DNA of 49,918 nt, from positions 1-49,918 of the forward strand of contig CAJLCI010000016.1 of the NCBI GenBank assembly GCA_905205065.1, given 5' to 3'. This stretch comes from an uncultured Eubacteriales bacterium. GTDB lineage: Bacteria > Bacillota > Clostridia > Oscillospirales > CAG-272. Numbering within the stretch: the first letter of the stretch is position 1; the number at the start of each line of letters is the position of its first letter. Positions 25,949 to 33,893 of the stretch are shown here, in pieces. The position numbers and the translations under genes were made by a program. The notes below the pieces were generated by a model, which was not told the origin of the DNA, ran no database searches, and was given only the letters and a program-made list of their open reading frames with translations.

Positions 25949-26764
25949 ATGAAAAATGTAATTGGAATTGATATAGGAGGAAGCACGACAAAAATCGTGG
26001 GATTTTCCGACGGGGGAGAGCTTATAGAACCAATGGCCGTTAAGGCTGCCGATCCGCTTACGTCGGCATACGGAGCTTTTGGAAAATTTACAAATCAAAA
26101 CAAAATACGGCTTGACGAAGTCGATCGGGTTATGATTACGGGAGTTGGTTCTTCCTATATAAATAAAGATATTTTCGGGCTTCCGTGTGAAATCCGTCCG
26201 GAATTTGACTGCATCGGCAAGGGCGGACTTTGGCTTTCCGGACTTGACGAGGCGATTGTAGTCAGCATGGGCACCGGTACGGCAATGGTATATTCAAAGC
26301 GCGGCATCGCGCCGGTCTATCTCGGCGGTACCGGTGTGGGCGGAGGTACTCTTGTCGGGCTTTCGCGCATGCTGCTCGGAACCGACAATACAGAGCATAT
26401 TTTCAGTCTCGCGGAAACCGGCGACATTTCCAATATAGACCTTCGGATATCCGACATGACTATCCGGGATATTCTTCCCGGAATGCCCGGAAATATGACC
26501 GCCGCGAATTTTGGAAATGTTGATGATCTCGCCTCGATTAATGACAAGGCGCTGGGACTTATAAATATGGTTTTTGAGACAATTGGCATGTGCGCAATTT
26601 TTGCCTCCCGCGCGTATAATCTGAGAGATATTGTACTCACCGGAAACCTGACGCGCGCGCCGATTGCAAAGAAAACATTCGATACATTGAATAAAATGTT
26701 CGGTGTGAATTTTATAATACCCGAAAATTCATTTTTTTCGACGGTAATCGGGGCCGCGCTTTAA
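25949..26764 (+). CDS. coaW: Type II pantothenate kinase
   Basis: 271 aa, first step of coenzyme A synthesis. Acetate/sugar kinase fold with phosphate motif GIDIGGSTTKI, then VVSMGTGTAMVY and YLGGTGVGGGTLVGLSRMLLG, as in CoaW/PanK-II. BadF-type ATPases share the fold, but length and Gly-rich motifs favour CoaW. Start: ATG 25937 is only one base after GGAAGG; ATG 25949 is 13 nt after it with spacer CATGGTATTTATT, matching the leader type of other genes, so I prefer it. Ends 5 bp from the convergent lipoprotein gene. Confidence 0.85.
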   Translation: MKNVIGIDIGGSTTKIVGFSDGGELIEPMAVKAADPLTSAYGAFGKFTNQNKIRLDEVDRVMITGVGSSYINKDIFGLPCEIRPEFDCIGKGGLWLSGLDEAIVVSMGTGTAMVYSKRGIAPVYLGGTGVGGGTLVGLSRMLLGTDNTEHIFSLAETGDISNIDLRISDMTIRDILPGMPGNMTAANFGNVDDLASINDKALGLINMVFETIGMCAIFASRAYNLRDIVLTGNLTRAPIAKKTFDTLNKMFGVNFIIPENSFFSTVIGAAL

Positions 26765-26769
26765 AACAT

Positions 26770-27003
26770 TTAGCTGTTCTGAGAAGGCGACGGATTAAGT
26801 CCGGGGCCAGCGCCTCCGATACCGTCGGTTACCGTTCCGCTGATATTGTCGTTACGGTCATTATTGTCTTTACTGTCCACGGCTCCCTGCGCCGCGCTGT
26901 CGTTCGTTTTATTATCGTCGTTGTCGCGGCCGCATGATACAAAGGAAGCCGCGGTAAGACAGAGCGCGGATAAAACCGCTGTTAAAATGAGAAATTTTTT
27001 CAA
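26770..27003 (-). CDS. Small putative lipoprotein
   Basis: 77 aa beginning at TTG 27003 (AAAGGAG, 7-nt spacer). N-terminal KKFLILTAVLSALCLTAASFVSC is a lipoprotein signal with Cys at about 24, though the lipobox FVSC is not ideal. The mature part is a disordered Asp/Asn-rich and Gly/Pro tail. Probably membrane-tethered outside the cell; function unknown. A longer reading upstream of the TTG runs into an AT repeat and has no ribosome site. Confidence 0.7.
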   Translation of the reverse strand: MKKFLILTAVLSALCLTAASFVSCGRDNDDNKTNDSAAQGAVDSKDNNDRNDNISGTVTDGIGGAGPGLNPSPSQNS

Positions 27004-27083
27004 GATTTTTCTCCTTTCCGCCGGGGTGCGGCGTATTGTTTGACGCAATATAAAGCACGTATCGCAATGTACCGCAATACATA

Positions 27084-27146
27084 GCAAATATACAGTAATA
27101 CATTGCAAATATACAGTAATATATTGCAAATATACAGCAATATACC
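27084..27146. repeat. Three tandem 21-bp units in an AT-rich repeat tract
   Basis: Units start at 27084, 27105 and 27126, each GCAAATATACAG followed by TAATACATT-like sequence. Flanking bases 27045-27180 continue as looser variants with CGCAATATACC words. It separates the lipoprotein from pduL. Confidence 0.8.
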
Positions 27147-27252
27147 GCGGCGTACTGCAATATACCGCAAATATACCGCGCCTTTTTATTATGAACGATT
27201 TTATCTTTTTTATGTAACGGCTGTAGATAATCTTTCTTTTTTCGTTTTCCTA

Positions 27253-27281
27253 TTTACTTTTTTTCGGATTTATAGTATAAT
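27253..27281 (+). promoter_or_regulatory. Promoter of pduL
   Basis: TTTACT (27253-27258), 17 bp, TATAAT (27276-27281), with a 44-bp leader before the start codon. Confidence 0.65.
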
Positions 27282-27325
27282 CTTTAATACAAAATTCAGT
27301 ATGAATGAAAGGTATGGTCGTAAAA

Positions 27326-27901
27326 ATGTCAAATAAAGTACTTGTAGAAACTTCTGCACGTCATGTACATATTACCGAGGAGCAGATAGAAATTCTTTTC
27401 GGAGCCGGAGCAAAACTTACACACAAAAAGGATTTGAGCCAGCCGGGGCAGTATGCCTGCGAAGAAAGGGTAACGATTGTCGGACCTAAAAAGCCTATCG
27501 CGAATGTGATCATTCTCGGTCCGGCAAGGGGCAAGGCGCAGGTTGAAGTGTCGTTTACCGACGCCCGCGCGCTCGGAATTGAAGCTCCTGTCCGCGAAAG
27601 CGGCGATGTTGCCGGAACCCCCGGATGCAAGCTTGTAGGACCGTGCGGCGAAATTGAACTTTCTGAGGGTGTGATTATCGCTAAGCGCCATGTACATCTC
27701 GACCCCGCGACGGCAGAACAGTTCGGGCTGAGCGATAAACAGATTGTTTCGCTTAAAATTGATAATGGGCTCGGAAGAAGCACTGTATATGGTGATCTTG
27801 TCGTAAGAGTGAATGAGAACTTTGCGCCCGCCGTGCATCTCGATACAGACGAGTCAAACGCGGCCTGCGCTTTCGGCAAATGTTACGGAGAGCTTATATA
27901 A
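27326..27901 (+). CDS. pduL: Phosphate propanoyltransferase / phosphotransacylase
   Basis: 191 aa, PduL family, which transfers acyl groups between CoA and phosphate. Two zinc-binding repeats are visible: ETSARHVHITEEQ at the start and AKRHVHLDPATAEQFGL later. No encapsulation peptide stands out and no microcompartment genes are near, so it is probably the free cytosolic enzyme acting as an acetate-forming phosphotransacetylase. ATG 27326 lies 13 nt after AAAGG (spacer TATGGTCGTAAAA); upstream in-frame ATGs overlap the ribosome site. Confidence 0.92.
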   Translation: MSNKVLVETSARHVHITEEQIEILFGAGAKLTHKKDLSQPGQYACEERVTIVGPKKPIANVIILGPARGKAQVEVSFTDARALGIEAPVRESGDVAGTPGCKLVGPCGEIELSEGVIIAKRHVHLDPATAEQFGLSDKQIVSLKIDNGLGRSTVYGDLVVRVNENFAPAVHLDTDESNAACAFGKCYGELI

Positions 27902-28093
27902 AATGTAATTGGCTGACAGATTGATAATCTGAATAGCTGAGATAAATTTAAACGGCGCTTGCCTGAACCGTATAAATCGGCCGGGTGAGATAAGGTAATT
28001 AATAGAAATAAAATAGCCGACATAAATAAAAAAGTCCCTCTTATGTCCCCTTCACATAAGGAAGTGAGGAGACGAGGACGATTCTGACAAATT

Positions 28094-28121
28094 ACGGTAT
28101 AGTCATTCGTGGCTATGCCGT
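28094..28121 (-). terminator. Terminator of the recombinase remnant
   Basis: ACGGTATAGTC (28094-28104) pairs with GGCTATGCCGT (28111-28121), with G-U pairs on one strand. The same ACGGCATAGCC stem follows the intact recombinase at the right edge of the window, supporting a common origin. Confidence 0.7.
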
Positions 28122-28277
28122 TTTTTGTTCCTTTGTACGTTTCTGTTTCAAGCGCTCTTGGAACATTTCTTCATATTCTTTAGCAGATGGGGCTGTTATG
28201 ATACCTACTCCGTTGTAGTAAATGTCAATTGGATATACGTTTTTGCCATTTATGACCTGCTTCTGTATAAGCTTTTT
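28113..28277 (-). pseudogene. C-terminal remnant of a large serine recombinase
   Basis: About 54 codons without a start, ending in a stop at 28113. The translation includes VYPIDIYYNGVGII and EYEEMFQERLKQKRTKEQ, which match the C-terminal tail of Tn4451-type serine recombinases; compare EIDIYYKGIGALEV in the intact recombinase at the right edge. It is in frame with proB and begins directly after the proB TGA, so the proB module replaced the rest of the gene. Non-functional. Confidence 0.7.
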
Positions 28278-29078
28278 TCATATCTGTTTCCCTTTGAAGA
28301 GAGTTCCTGCCGAAGCCCCATTTACAATATCATAAATTGCTTCGGGATGTTTTCCATTTGTAATGACCGTATCTATGCCCTGCAAGGTTGCAAGTTCCGC
28401 AGCCTGTAATTTTGTTTTCATACCGCCTGTTCCACGCCTTGAGCCAGCCCCTCCTGCGAGGGAGTATATACTTTCGTCAATTCTGTCTATTTGTTCAATC
28501 AACTTTGCTTTAGGGTGCAGACGAGGGTCGCTATCATATAATCCATTTATATCTGAAAGGATAATAAGCCTTTTAGCTCTGCAAAGAACAGCAACAACCG
28601 CTGATAGCATATCATTATCCCCGAACAGTCTATCTTCAGACTCAATCTCTGTATAGCTGACTGAGTCATTCTCATTCACAACTGGGATAATCCCCATTTC
28701 AAGTAGAGAATTAAAGGTATTTATCAAGTTATCTTTTTTCTCTTCTTGCTCAATATCATTAGCATTTAAGAGAATTTGACCAACTGTTTTATCGTAATCT
28801 CCGAAAAACTTATCATAGAGGTACATAATACTGCACTGTCCTACTGCGGCAGCAGCTTGTTTCATTCGCATACTTGTCGGTTTGGTTTTCATATTCAGTT
28901 TGTTGCAGCCAACAGCGATTGCTCCAGATGAAACCAAAACAACTTCATATCCCATATTTTGAATATCAGATAAGACGCATACAAGGCGATCTATTGCTCT
29001 TAAATCGCTTTTGCCGACATCATTTGTCAGTGTAGAAGTTCCTACTTTTACCACAATACGATTTTGATATAATCCCAT
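28278..29078 (-). CDS. proB: Glutamate 5-kinase, short form without PUA domain
   Basis: 266 aa. First step of proline synthesis, glutamate to glutamyl 5-phosphate. Amino-acid-kinase motifs: VVKVGTSTLTN, VVLVSSGAIAVG, VVNENDSVS, RLFGDNDMLSAVVA, ILSDINGLYDSDPR, GTGGMKTKLQAA. Ends at GTLFKGKQI, i.e. the short form lacking the PUA domain. No proA lies beside it. ATG 29078 follows GAGGTG by 7 nt; an ATG at 29096 would overlap the upstream gene. AT-rich codon use differs from the surroundings. Confidence 0.9.
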   Translation of the reverse strand: MGLYQNRIVVKVGTSTLTNDVGKSDLRAIDRLVCVLSDIQNMGYEVVLVSSGAIAVGCNKLNMKTKPTSMRMKQAAAAVGQCSIMYLYDKFFGDYDKTVGQILLNANDIEQEEKKDNLINTFNSLLEMGIIPVVNENDSVSYTEIESEDRLFGDNDMLSAVVAVLCRAKRLIILSDINGLYDSDPRLHPKAKLIEQIDRIDESIYSLAGGAGSRRGTGGMKTKLQAAELATLQGIDTVITNGKHPEAIYDIVNGASAGTLFKGKQI

Positions 29079-29082
29079 ATTA

Positions 29083-29622
29083 TTACACCTCAACAATGGT
29101 TGCCGTGTGCTTTGTATATGGTAAAAACTTAGATAAAATATCTTCTGTCTTTACTTTCATATATCCTGTTGTTGTGCCATCACTGCAACCATAATATTTC
29201 TCGTTTAGGATATCCTTATCAAATACAATCTGCACATTATGTGTACTGTCAAGCAAAGCGCTAAATACCGTTGCTGCACCGATTTTTGTTCCAAGCATTG
29301 TATCCATTTTCTCAGCGGGGGCAAAGGAAAGGCGTGATACACCAAGTGCTGTACTAAAATCTTTAGAGCGAAAAGGTTTATTTCCACAAGTAATAAAAAG
29401 GTAAAACTCCGTCTGCTGTCTGTTGCAGAGGAATAAAGTTTTAACCATTTTCATATCGAGCCTTTCATTTATTGCTACACAATCTTCCATCGTAACAGCT
29501 TCGTCAGTATCTACACGCTCAAATGAAACATTCAACTTTTCAAGAGTTTTGTAAACCATCTTTTGAAGATTTGTTTTTATTGTATCGGGAGCTTGACGCT
29601 TTATTTCGCTAACATAAAACAT
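29083..29622 (-). CDS. YbaK/ProX-type aminoacyl-tRNA deacylase
   Basis: 179 aa, YbaK/EbsC domain. Members clear mischarged tRNA (Ala- or Cys-tRNA-Pro); PrdX-like proteins of this type also occur with proline-using genes. The core FYLFITCGNKPFRSKDF, LSFAPAEKMDTMLGTKIGAATVF and FDKDILNEKYYGC fits. ATG 29622 follows GAGG by 8 nt; longer readings lack a ribosome site. The stop is 4 bp before proB, so both form one unit. The proline theme shared with proB suggests a link with proline supply or tRNA-Pro quality control. Confidence 0.82.
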   Translation of the reverse strand: MFYVSEIKRQAPDTIKTNLQKMVYKTLEKLNVSFERVDTDEAVTMEDCVAINERLDMKMVKTLFLCNRQQTEFYLFITCGNKPFRSKDFSTALGVSRLSFAPAEKMDTMLGTKIGAATVFSALLDSTHNVQIVFDKDILNEKYYGCSDGTTTGYMKVKTEDILSKFLPYTKHTATIVEV

Positions 29623-29742
29623 AATAATTACCTCTTTGGCTTGATTTTTCTGCTTTTTTATTGTATCATACCTACAAGCATTTGAAAAGCGAATATTTAT
29701 CATCTATAAAATTACAATTTCAAATGTAAGGAGAGAATAGTT

Positions 29743-30609
29743 ATGGATATGAACATCTTAAAATATATGGCGTTTATAAAAACTGTGGATTGTGGCAGTT
29801 TTACAAGAGCTGCTGAAATTCTCAATTATTCACAGTCTGGAATCAGCAGAATGATTGGAGATTTAGAAAAAGAATGGAAAGTTGCTTTGCTTGAACGCAG
29901 CCGAACTGGTGTAAAACTTACATCTGACGGCACTAAACTTTTGCCGTATGCCCGTAGTGTTTGCGAGGAATATCAAAAACTCCAAATGCAGATAGATGAT
30001 TTGAACGGTTTGCAATCGGGACTAATCCGCATTGGTACAATTTCAAGTATAGCAACTCATTGGCTCCCCAATATAATAGCTGAATTTCAAAAAAAATACC
30101 CAAACATTGACTATGAACTGCTTCTCGGTCATTATGCCGATATAGAGGAATGGATATTGGAAGGACGGGTTGATTGCGGCTTCCTGCGATTACCAACCAT
30201 TCCAGATTTAGATACCCAATTTTTGGAACAAGACAGATTGCTTGTGGTACTTTCTCAAAATCATCCACTTTCAAATTGTGAAAAATTTCCTGTTACTGCA
30301 CTTGCTGATTATCCATTTATACTTCTTGAAAAAGGACAAAAAGCAGAAATATCTGAACTTTTGGGGGAATGCAACGTAAAACCGAACATTCACTTCACAA
30401 CAGTTGATGATTATGCTGTTATGTCTATGGTAGAAAAGGGGCTCGGCATTGCTATATTACCAGAATTGATTTTAAAAAGGAGTCCTTATAACATCATTGC
30501 TAAAGAATTGGATGTACCTGCTTATAGAAATTTAGGAATAGCTATAAAGGGTAAAAAAACAACATCACTCGCAGTCAAACGGTTTTTGGAGTATTTACAA
30601 TACAGATAG
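29743..30609 (+). CDS. LysR-family transcriptional regulator
   Basis: 288 aa. N-terminal helix-turn-helix (FIKTVDCGSFTRAAEILNYS, then QSGISRMIGDLEKEW) and a C-terminal effector domain (GLQSGLIRIGTISSIATHWLP, VDCGFLRLP, LLVVLSQNHPL). Divergent from the ybaK-proB unit with 120 bp in between, the standard layout for a LysR protein controlling the neighbouring operon. GGAG precedes the ATG. Low-GC codon use like its island partners. Confidence 0.9.
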   Translation: MDMNILKYMAFIKTVDCGSFTRAAEILNYSQSGISRMIGDLEKEWKVALLERSRTGVKLTSDGTKLLPYARSVCEEYQKLQMQIDDLNGLQSGLIRIGTISSIATHWLPNIIAEFQKKYPNIDYELLLGHYADIEEWILEGRVDCGFLRLPTIPDLDTQFLEQDRLLVVLSQNHPLSNCEKFPVTALADYPFILLEKGQKAEISELLGECNVKPNIHFTTVDDYAVMSMVEKGLGIAILPELILKRSPYNIIAKELDVPAYRNLGIAIKGKKTTSLAVKRFLEYLQYR

Positions 30610-30679
30610 AGGAAATACCATATCAACACGAGGTGCAGAAGGTTACAAATCGTTTCACAATCACTTTCCGAAAGACAAA

Positions 30680-30705
30680 GGCGGCAGAGATTTCTTCCTG
30701 CCGCC
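30680..30705 (-). terminator. Terminator after the TnpV remnant
   Basis: GGCGGCAG (30680-30687) pairs with CTGCCGCC (30698-30705); on the minus strand CTTTGTCTTT follows. Confidence 0.7.
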
Positions 30706-30710
30706 GCTGA

Positions 30711-31073
30711 TATAATATAAATATCCCATTTTGCGTTTACAATTTCGGTTGTACCGCTGCGGATTTTATTCATCCGGGCAATTCATTCCGTTTCGTTATA
30801 TGCTTTGAGCTGCTTGGTTACAGCCTCGCTCTCTGCTATCTGTTTTACGAGACGATAAAACAGATGTTCTGCCTGCTTATCAATGTCACTCAGATAGGAG
30901 TTCAGTTTACCGCTCGTAAGCAATTTAACATACAAAGTCTTGTGATATTGGAGTAAATATCGAGCTTGTCGTTGCTCTCGCACACCGATAGATTTGTTTT
31001 TGTCTTCGGACAGTAAGAGGCATGGCGGAAAAATAATCGCCTTGCCTCTTGTACAAAAGACCGTTGTTTTCAT
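30711..31073 (-). pseudogene. Degraded TnpV-like transposon protein
   Basis: The upstream part reads RQARYLLQYHKTLYVKLLTSGKLNSYLSDIDKQAEHLF..., a clear match (from memory of the family) to the TnpV protein found with Tn4451-type and conjugative transposons. The frame breaks after KAYNETE; a +1/-1 shift restores IARMNKIRSGTTEIVNAKWDIYII, the normal C-terminal region. The N-terminus is also atypical (FCTRGKAIIFPP). Hence a frameshifted remnant marking the right side of the decayed element. Confidence 0.72.
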
Positions 31074-31277
31074 CGTAAATGTACTTTTTTATTTTGTAAT
31101 CCTCCGAGTGTAATCTTCCAAATGAATTGATCTTTTCCTACAATCTCAATCATTTCGGCTGATTAGAAAGCCCAAGGGAGAAACTGCAAACTATTTCTTT
31201 ACGCAGCCTCTTCATTACGCAGATTTACTGAATTGGAAGGACTGTATTTATAGTCCGTTCATGCTGTGGCGATTTTT

Positions 31278-31811
31278 TCAACTTGACTTCATTATTTTTT
31301 CAAACCTGAAAAAATCAAACCCGATTTCTTCCGGCATACCGCCGGCCGGCTTTCCGTTTTGATGCGGGTTTTTGTGATTCTGATTATAGAATTCCACAAT
31401 ATTAAAACCCAGTTTATTCACATAAAAATGAATGTTTCTTTTTTCAAAATAAGGCGTTTCTGTTTCCCAGACCTTTGTTTCCGGGTGAAGCTCTTCGATT
31501 GACCTCCAGATTGCCTGACCTGTGCCCTTGCTTTGACAGCCGGCTTTTACATACAATAAATCGAGATGATTCCTGCCTGTCTCAGTGTTGATTACTATAA
31601 TTGCTCCGCCGATAATTTCGCCGTCAATGACAGCAAAGTAAGCTTCTGATCCTTTAGCTGTGAAAGATTCTTCGATATCCTTTTCCGGAAGAATTATTTC
31701 GCTGCACGGACCGTATTCCGATTCATACCCGGCCTGGAACGCTTCTTGTATTTCTTTGATAAAAATATGTTTTTTCTGTTCTGTGACCGGCAATAATTTT
31801 AATTTGCTCAT
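31278..31811 (-). CDS. GNAT-family N-acetyltransferase
   Basis: 177 aa. Acetyl-CoA-binding region in HLDLLYVKAGCQSKGTGQAIWRSI and the closing KRNIHFYVNKLGFNIVEFY typical of GNAT enzymes. The acceptor is unknown. It starts at ATG 31811. Between it and the TnpV remnant (31074-31277) I see no gene. Confidence 0.82.
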   Translation of the reverse strand: MSKLKLLPVTEQKKHIFIKEIQEAFQAGYESEYGPCSEIILPEKDIEESFTAKGSEAYFAVIDGEIIGGAIIVINTETGRNHLDLLYVKAGCQSKGTGQAIWRSIEELHPETKVWETETPYFEKRNIHFYVNKLGFNIVEFYNQNHKNPHQNGKPAGGMPEEIGFDFFRFEKIMKSS

Positions 31812-31866
31812 ATTAATCTTTTAATCTCCTTAGTCTTTTGCTCTCCGTTAATTGTTATAATAAAAA

Positions 31867-31894
31867 CCGTCGGAATGAAAAATCATCCCGGCGG
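31867..31894. terminator. Bidirectional terminator of the class B sortase
   Basis: CCGTCGGAATGA (31867-31878) pairs with TCATCCCGGCGG (31883-31894) with one wobble and one mismatch, AAAA loop, and T-runs on both sides. It ends the sortase transcript on the minus strand. Confidence 0.8.
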
Positions 31895-31921
31895 ATTTTT
31901 TACTTATATGACAAATCAATT

Positions 31922-32929
31922 TTATTCGTCATGGCTGACAAGCATAGCCTGCACCGTATACCGTTCCTCCTGGAGAACATTTGTGCAGGTGGAAAGCGTG
32001 AGAAGCTTAAGTCCGCTTTTGAATTCGATTCCCTCGCGTTTGTAAAGCGATCTGCTCTCCTGCAGCTTGGCAAATTCGATAACGTCCTCGGTTGTTTTAA
32101 AATATGTTGTGATATAGTCGCTGTACATATCGGTTTTGTATACTGCAAATACCTCGTAGGTGTAAAGTCCCTTTTCGGTTATGATTTCAATATATTTATT
32201 CTCGTTGAAAAAATCCTCGTCGAGAAAGTATGTTATATTGTTCATCATGTTGCCGTTGGTGAGATTGTGCCCGTATATACATGCGTTTTCATTGATTGGA
32301 ATGTCGGCATAATTTCTGTAATCGAGGAAGATTGAGCCTGAGAGCCGGTGACCTCCGAGATAATCGTGATTCAGGTAAAAATCGTTGTCGGTAGTGTGCA
32401 TAATCGGATAGCTTATTTTAGTGTTCTTTATTGTAATATATCCGACAACATCGGGGTTTGAAGCTTTAAGAGAGCTGATTTTCGCTCTCATAACCGCAAT
32501 GTACTGCGAGAGCGCGGCGTTTTCGCTGGATGAGACGAGATTCTGGTTTCCGCGGAATGAGCGCAGGCTGTCAAGAGTAGGAAGCGGACTGCTGGACGCT
32601 TCCGCTGGGCCTTGCGGAACTGTGCTGTTATCTTCCTCGAACATAAAATCATCAAGATCGTTGTATATATTCTGAGCCTGGGCATGATCGTAGGCTGTAT
32701 AAATCAGCATTGACGCGCTGAAAACAAAAATAAGCGCGCATATAATAAGCGGGACTGCCCGCGCGGGGCGGAACCGTCCTTTTCCCGCGGAATCCGCGCC
32801 GTATTTTCCCGGCGCGAGCTCGTCGGGGGTGAGACTGCACAGAGACACGGCGAGCGAGTCGTCCGATGCGATTTTGTATGATCTATCCTGCGAAATGTAT
32901 TTCTGTTTTTTAGTAATTTTTTTCTGCAT
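31922..32929 (-). CDS. Class B sortase
   Basis: 335 aa. Cytoplasmic basic N-terminus of about 57 residues, membrane segment about 58-80, acidic and Ser/Pro-rich linker, then the sortase core with catalytic His221 (CIYGHNLTNG), Cys315 (TLSTCTN) and Arg323 (EERYTVQ). The class B features DNDFYLNHDYLG and SIFLDYRN are present. The N-terminal extension is longer than in SrtB of Staphylococcus. No substrate with an NPQTN-type signal is next to it. Confidence 0.9.
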   Translation of the reverse strand: MQKKITKKQKYISQDRSYKIASDDSLAVSLCSLTPDELAPGKYGADSAGKGRFRPARAVPLIICALIFVFSASMLIYTAYDHAQAQNIYNDLDDFMFEEDNSTVPQGPAEASSSPLPTLDSLRSFRGNQNLVSSSENAALSQYIAVMRAKISSLKASNPDVVGYITIKNTKISYPIMHTTDNDFYLNHDYLGGHRLSGSIFLDYRNYADIPINENACIYGHNLTNGNMMNNITYFLDEDFFNENKYIEIITEKGLYTYEVFAVYKTDMYSDYITTYFKTTEDVIEFAKLQESRSLYKREGIEFKSGLKLLTLSTCTNVLQEERYTVQAMLVSHDE

Positions 32930-33450
32930 AATAAATCCATTCTATAATATATATCATGATAAGCGTGAATAAAAATACAGTTTGGAGATAAAATAAACAC
33001 GTAAATTTTTTACTGAAGATACACTGAAGAAACACTAACGATACACTTCGGTAAGGCGCGAAACGCCGCGATGCGGCGTCTTTTCGTCGGATCGCGGTGC
33101 CGCTTAAAAAACATGGCGGAACCTGTCCGGGATGCATGACATCTTACTTTAATTATATTATATACCTTAATTATATGATTTTCAATATTAAATCAAATGT
33201 TTAAAGCAAAGGTTACATTGCTTTCACAATTTTTCGATCACTATCGGCAGAAAAAGTGTATACGTTTGCCTCATATTTGCATAATCTGCCATAAATTTCT
33301 ATTAAATCCAAAATTCTTCGAGCTGTGTTGCAAAATTGCCGATGAAAAAATACCCGCGAATCGTAAAGCAAAAAAATTGCGGTTATTTTCAAAAAAAGGC
33401 TCTATCGGTAAAAAATTAATAATTATTAACACGTAATGTTAAAAAAAGTC
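32930..33450. other. Gene-poor region with one orphan hairpin
   Basis: I find no supported gene here. At 33063-33079 ACGCCGC and GCGGCGT form a perfect 7-bp hairpin followed by CTTTTCG, terminator-like on the plus strand although no plus-strand gene precedes it. Left of it are three short ACACT-containing repeats (33010-33047). Confidence 0.5.
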
Positions 33451-33479
33451 TTGATATATGCGATGCAAAATGGTATAAT
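33451..33479 (+). promoter_or_regulatory. Promoter of ireB
   Basis: TTGATA (33451-33456), 17 bp, TATAAT (33474-33479), about 80 bp before the start. Confidence 0.8.
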
Positions 33480-33557
33480 CATAATAAATTACAGAGTAAT
33501 TCAAATTTTTTATTCGTTTTTTCACATTTATTCAACAGAACTAAAGGAAGGGAAGCG

Positions 33558-33881
33558 ATGACTGTGCAGAAAAATGATACTAACAATCCAATTCAAATGC
33601 AGAAAAACAAGAAAAATGAGCAGTACGGCAGCGATATGAACAACAGGACACAGACGTTCTCCCTGTCCGAGGATCGTGACAGAGAAGTCAGGGCTATTAT
33701 GAGCGAGGTATATAACGCGCTTACTGAAAAGGGATATAATCCCATCAATCAGCTTGTGGGCTATCTTTTGTCCGAAGATCCTACCTATATCACCAATTAT
33801 AAGAACGCGAGAAGCCTTATACGCAGGGTCGAGCGGGACGAGCTTCTCAATTGTCTTATCAGATATTATCTGGGAGTTTAA
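33558..33881 (+). CDS. ireB: IreB family regulatory phosphoprotein (UPF0297)
   Basis: 107 aa. The conserved core FSLSEDRDREVRAIMSEVYNAL, GYNPINQLVGYLLSEDPTYI and LIRRVERDELLNCLIRYYLG is unmistakable. In Enterococcus the protein is phosphorylated on N-terminal Thr by the PASTA kinase IreK and affects cephalosporin resistance. Here the Thr-containing N-terminus is longer by about 25 residues (NDTNNPIQMQKNKKNEQ). It is usually followed by ruvX; here an aldo/keto reductase follows 12 bp later. Confidence 0.93.
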   Translation: MTVQKNDTNNPIQMQKNKKNEQYGSDMNNRTQTFSLSEDRDREVRAIMSEVYNALTEKGYNPINQLVGYLLSEDPTYITNYKNARSLIRRVERDELLNCLIRYYLGV

Positions 33882-33893
33882 ATCCGTATCAAA

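Noticed and set aside
27326..27901. Part of a bacterial microcompartment locus
   Set aside because: PduL alone is present; there are no shell or signature enzyme genes around it.
32910..33137. 75-codon minus-strand frame upstream of the class B sortase
   Set aside because: Crosses the GC-rich hairpin at 33063 and has no ribosome site; likely chance.
33197..33436. 79-codon plus-strand frame
   Set aside because: AT-rich stretch with Lys/Ile codons, no ribosome site, overlaps the promoter region of ireB.
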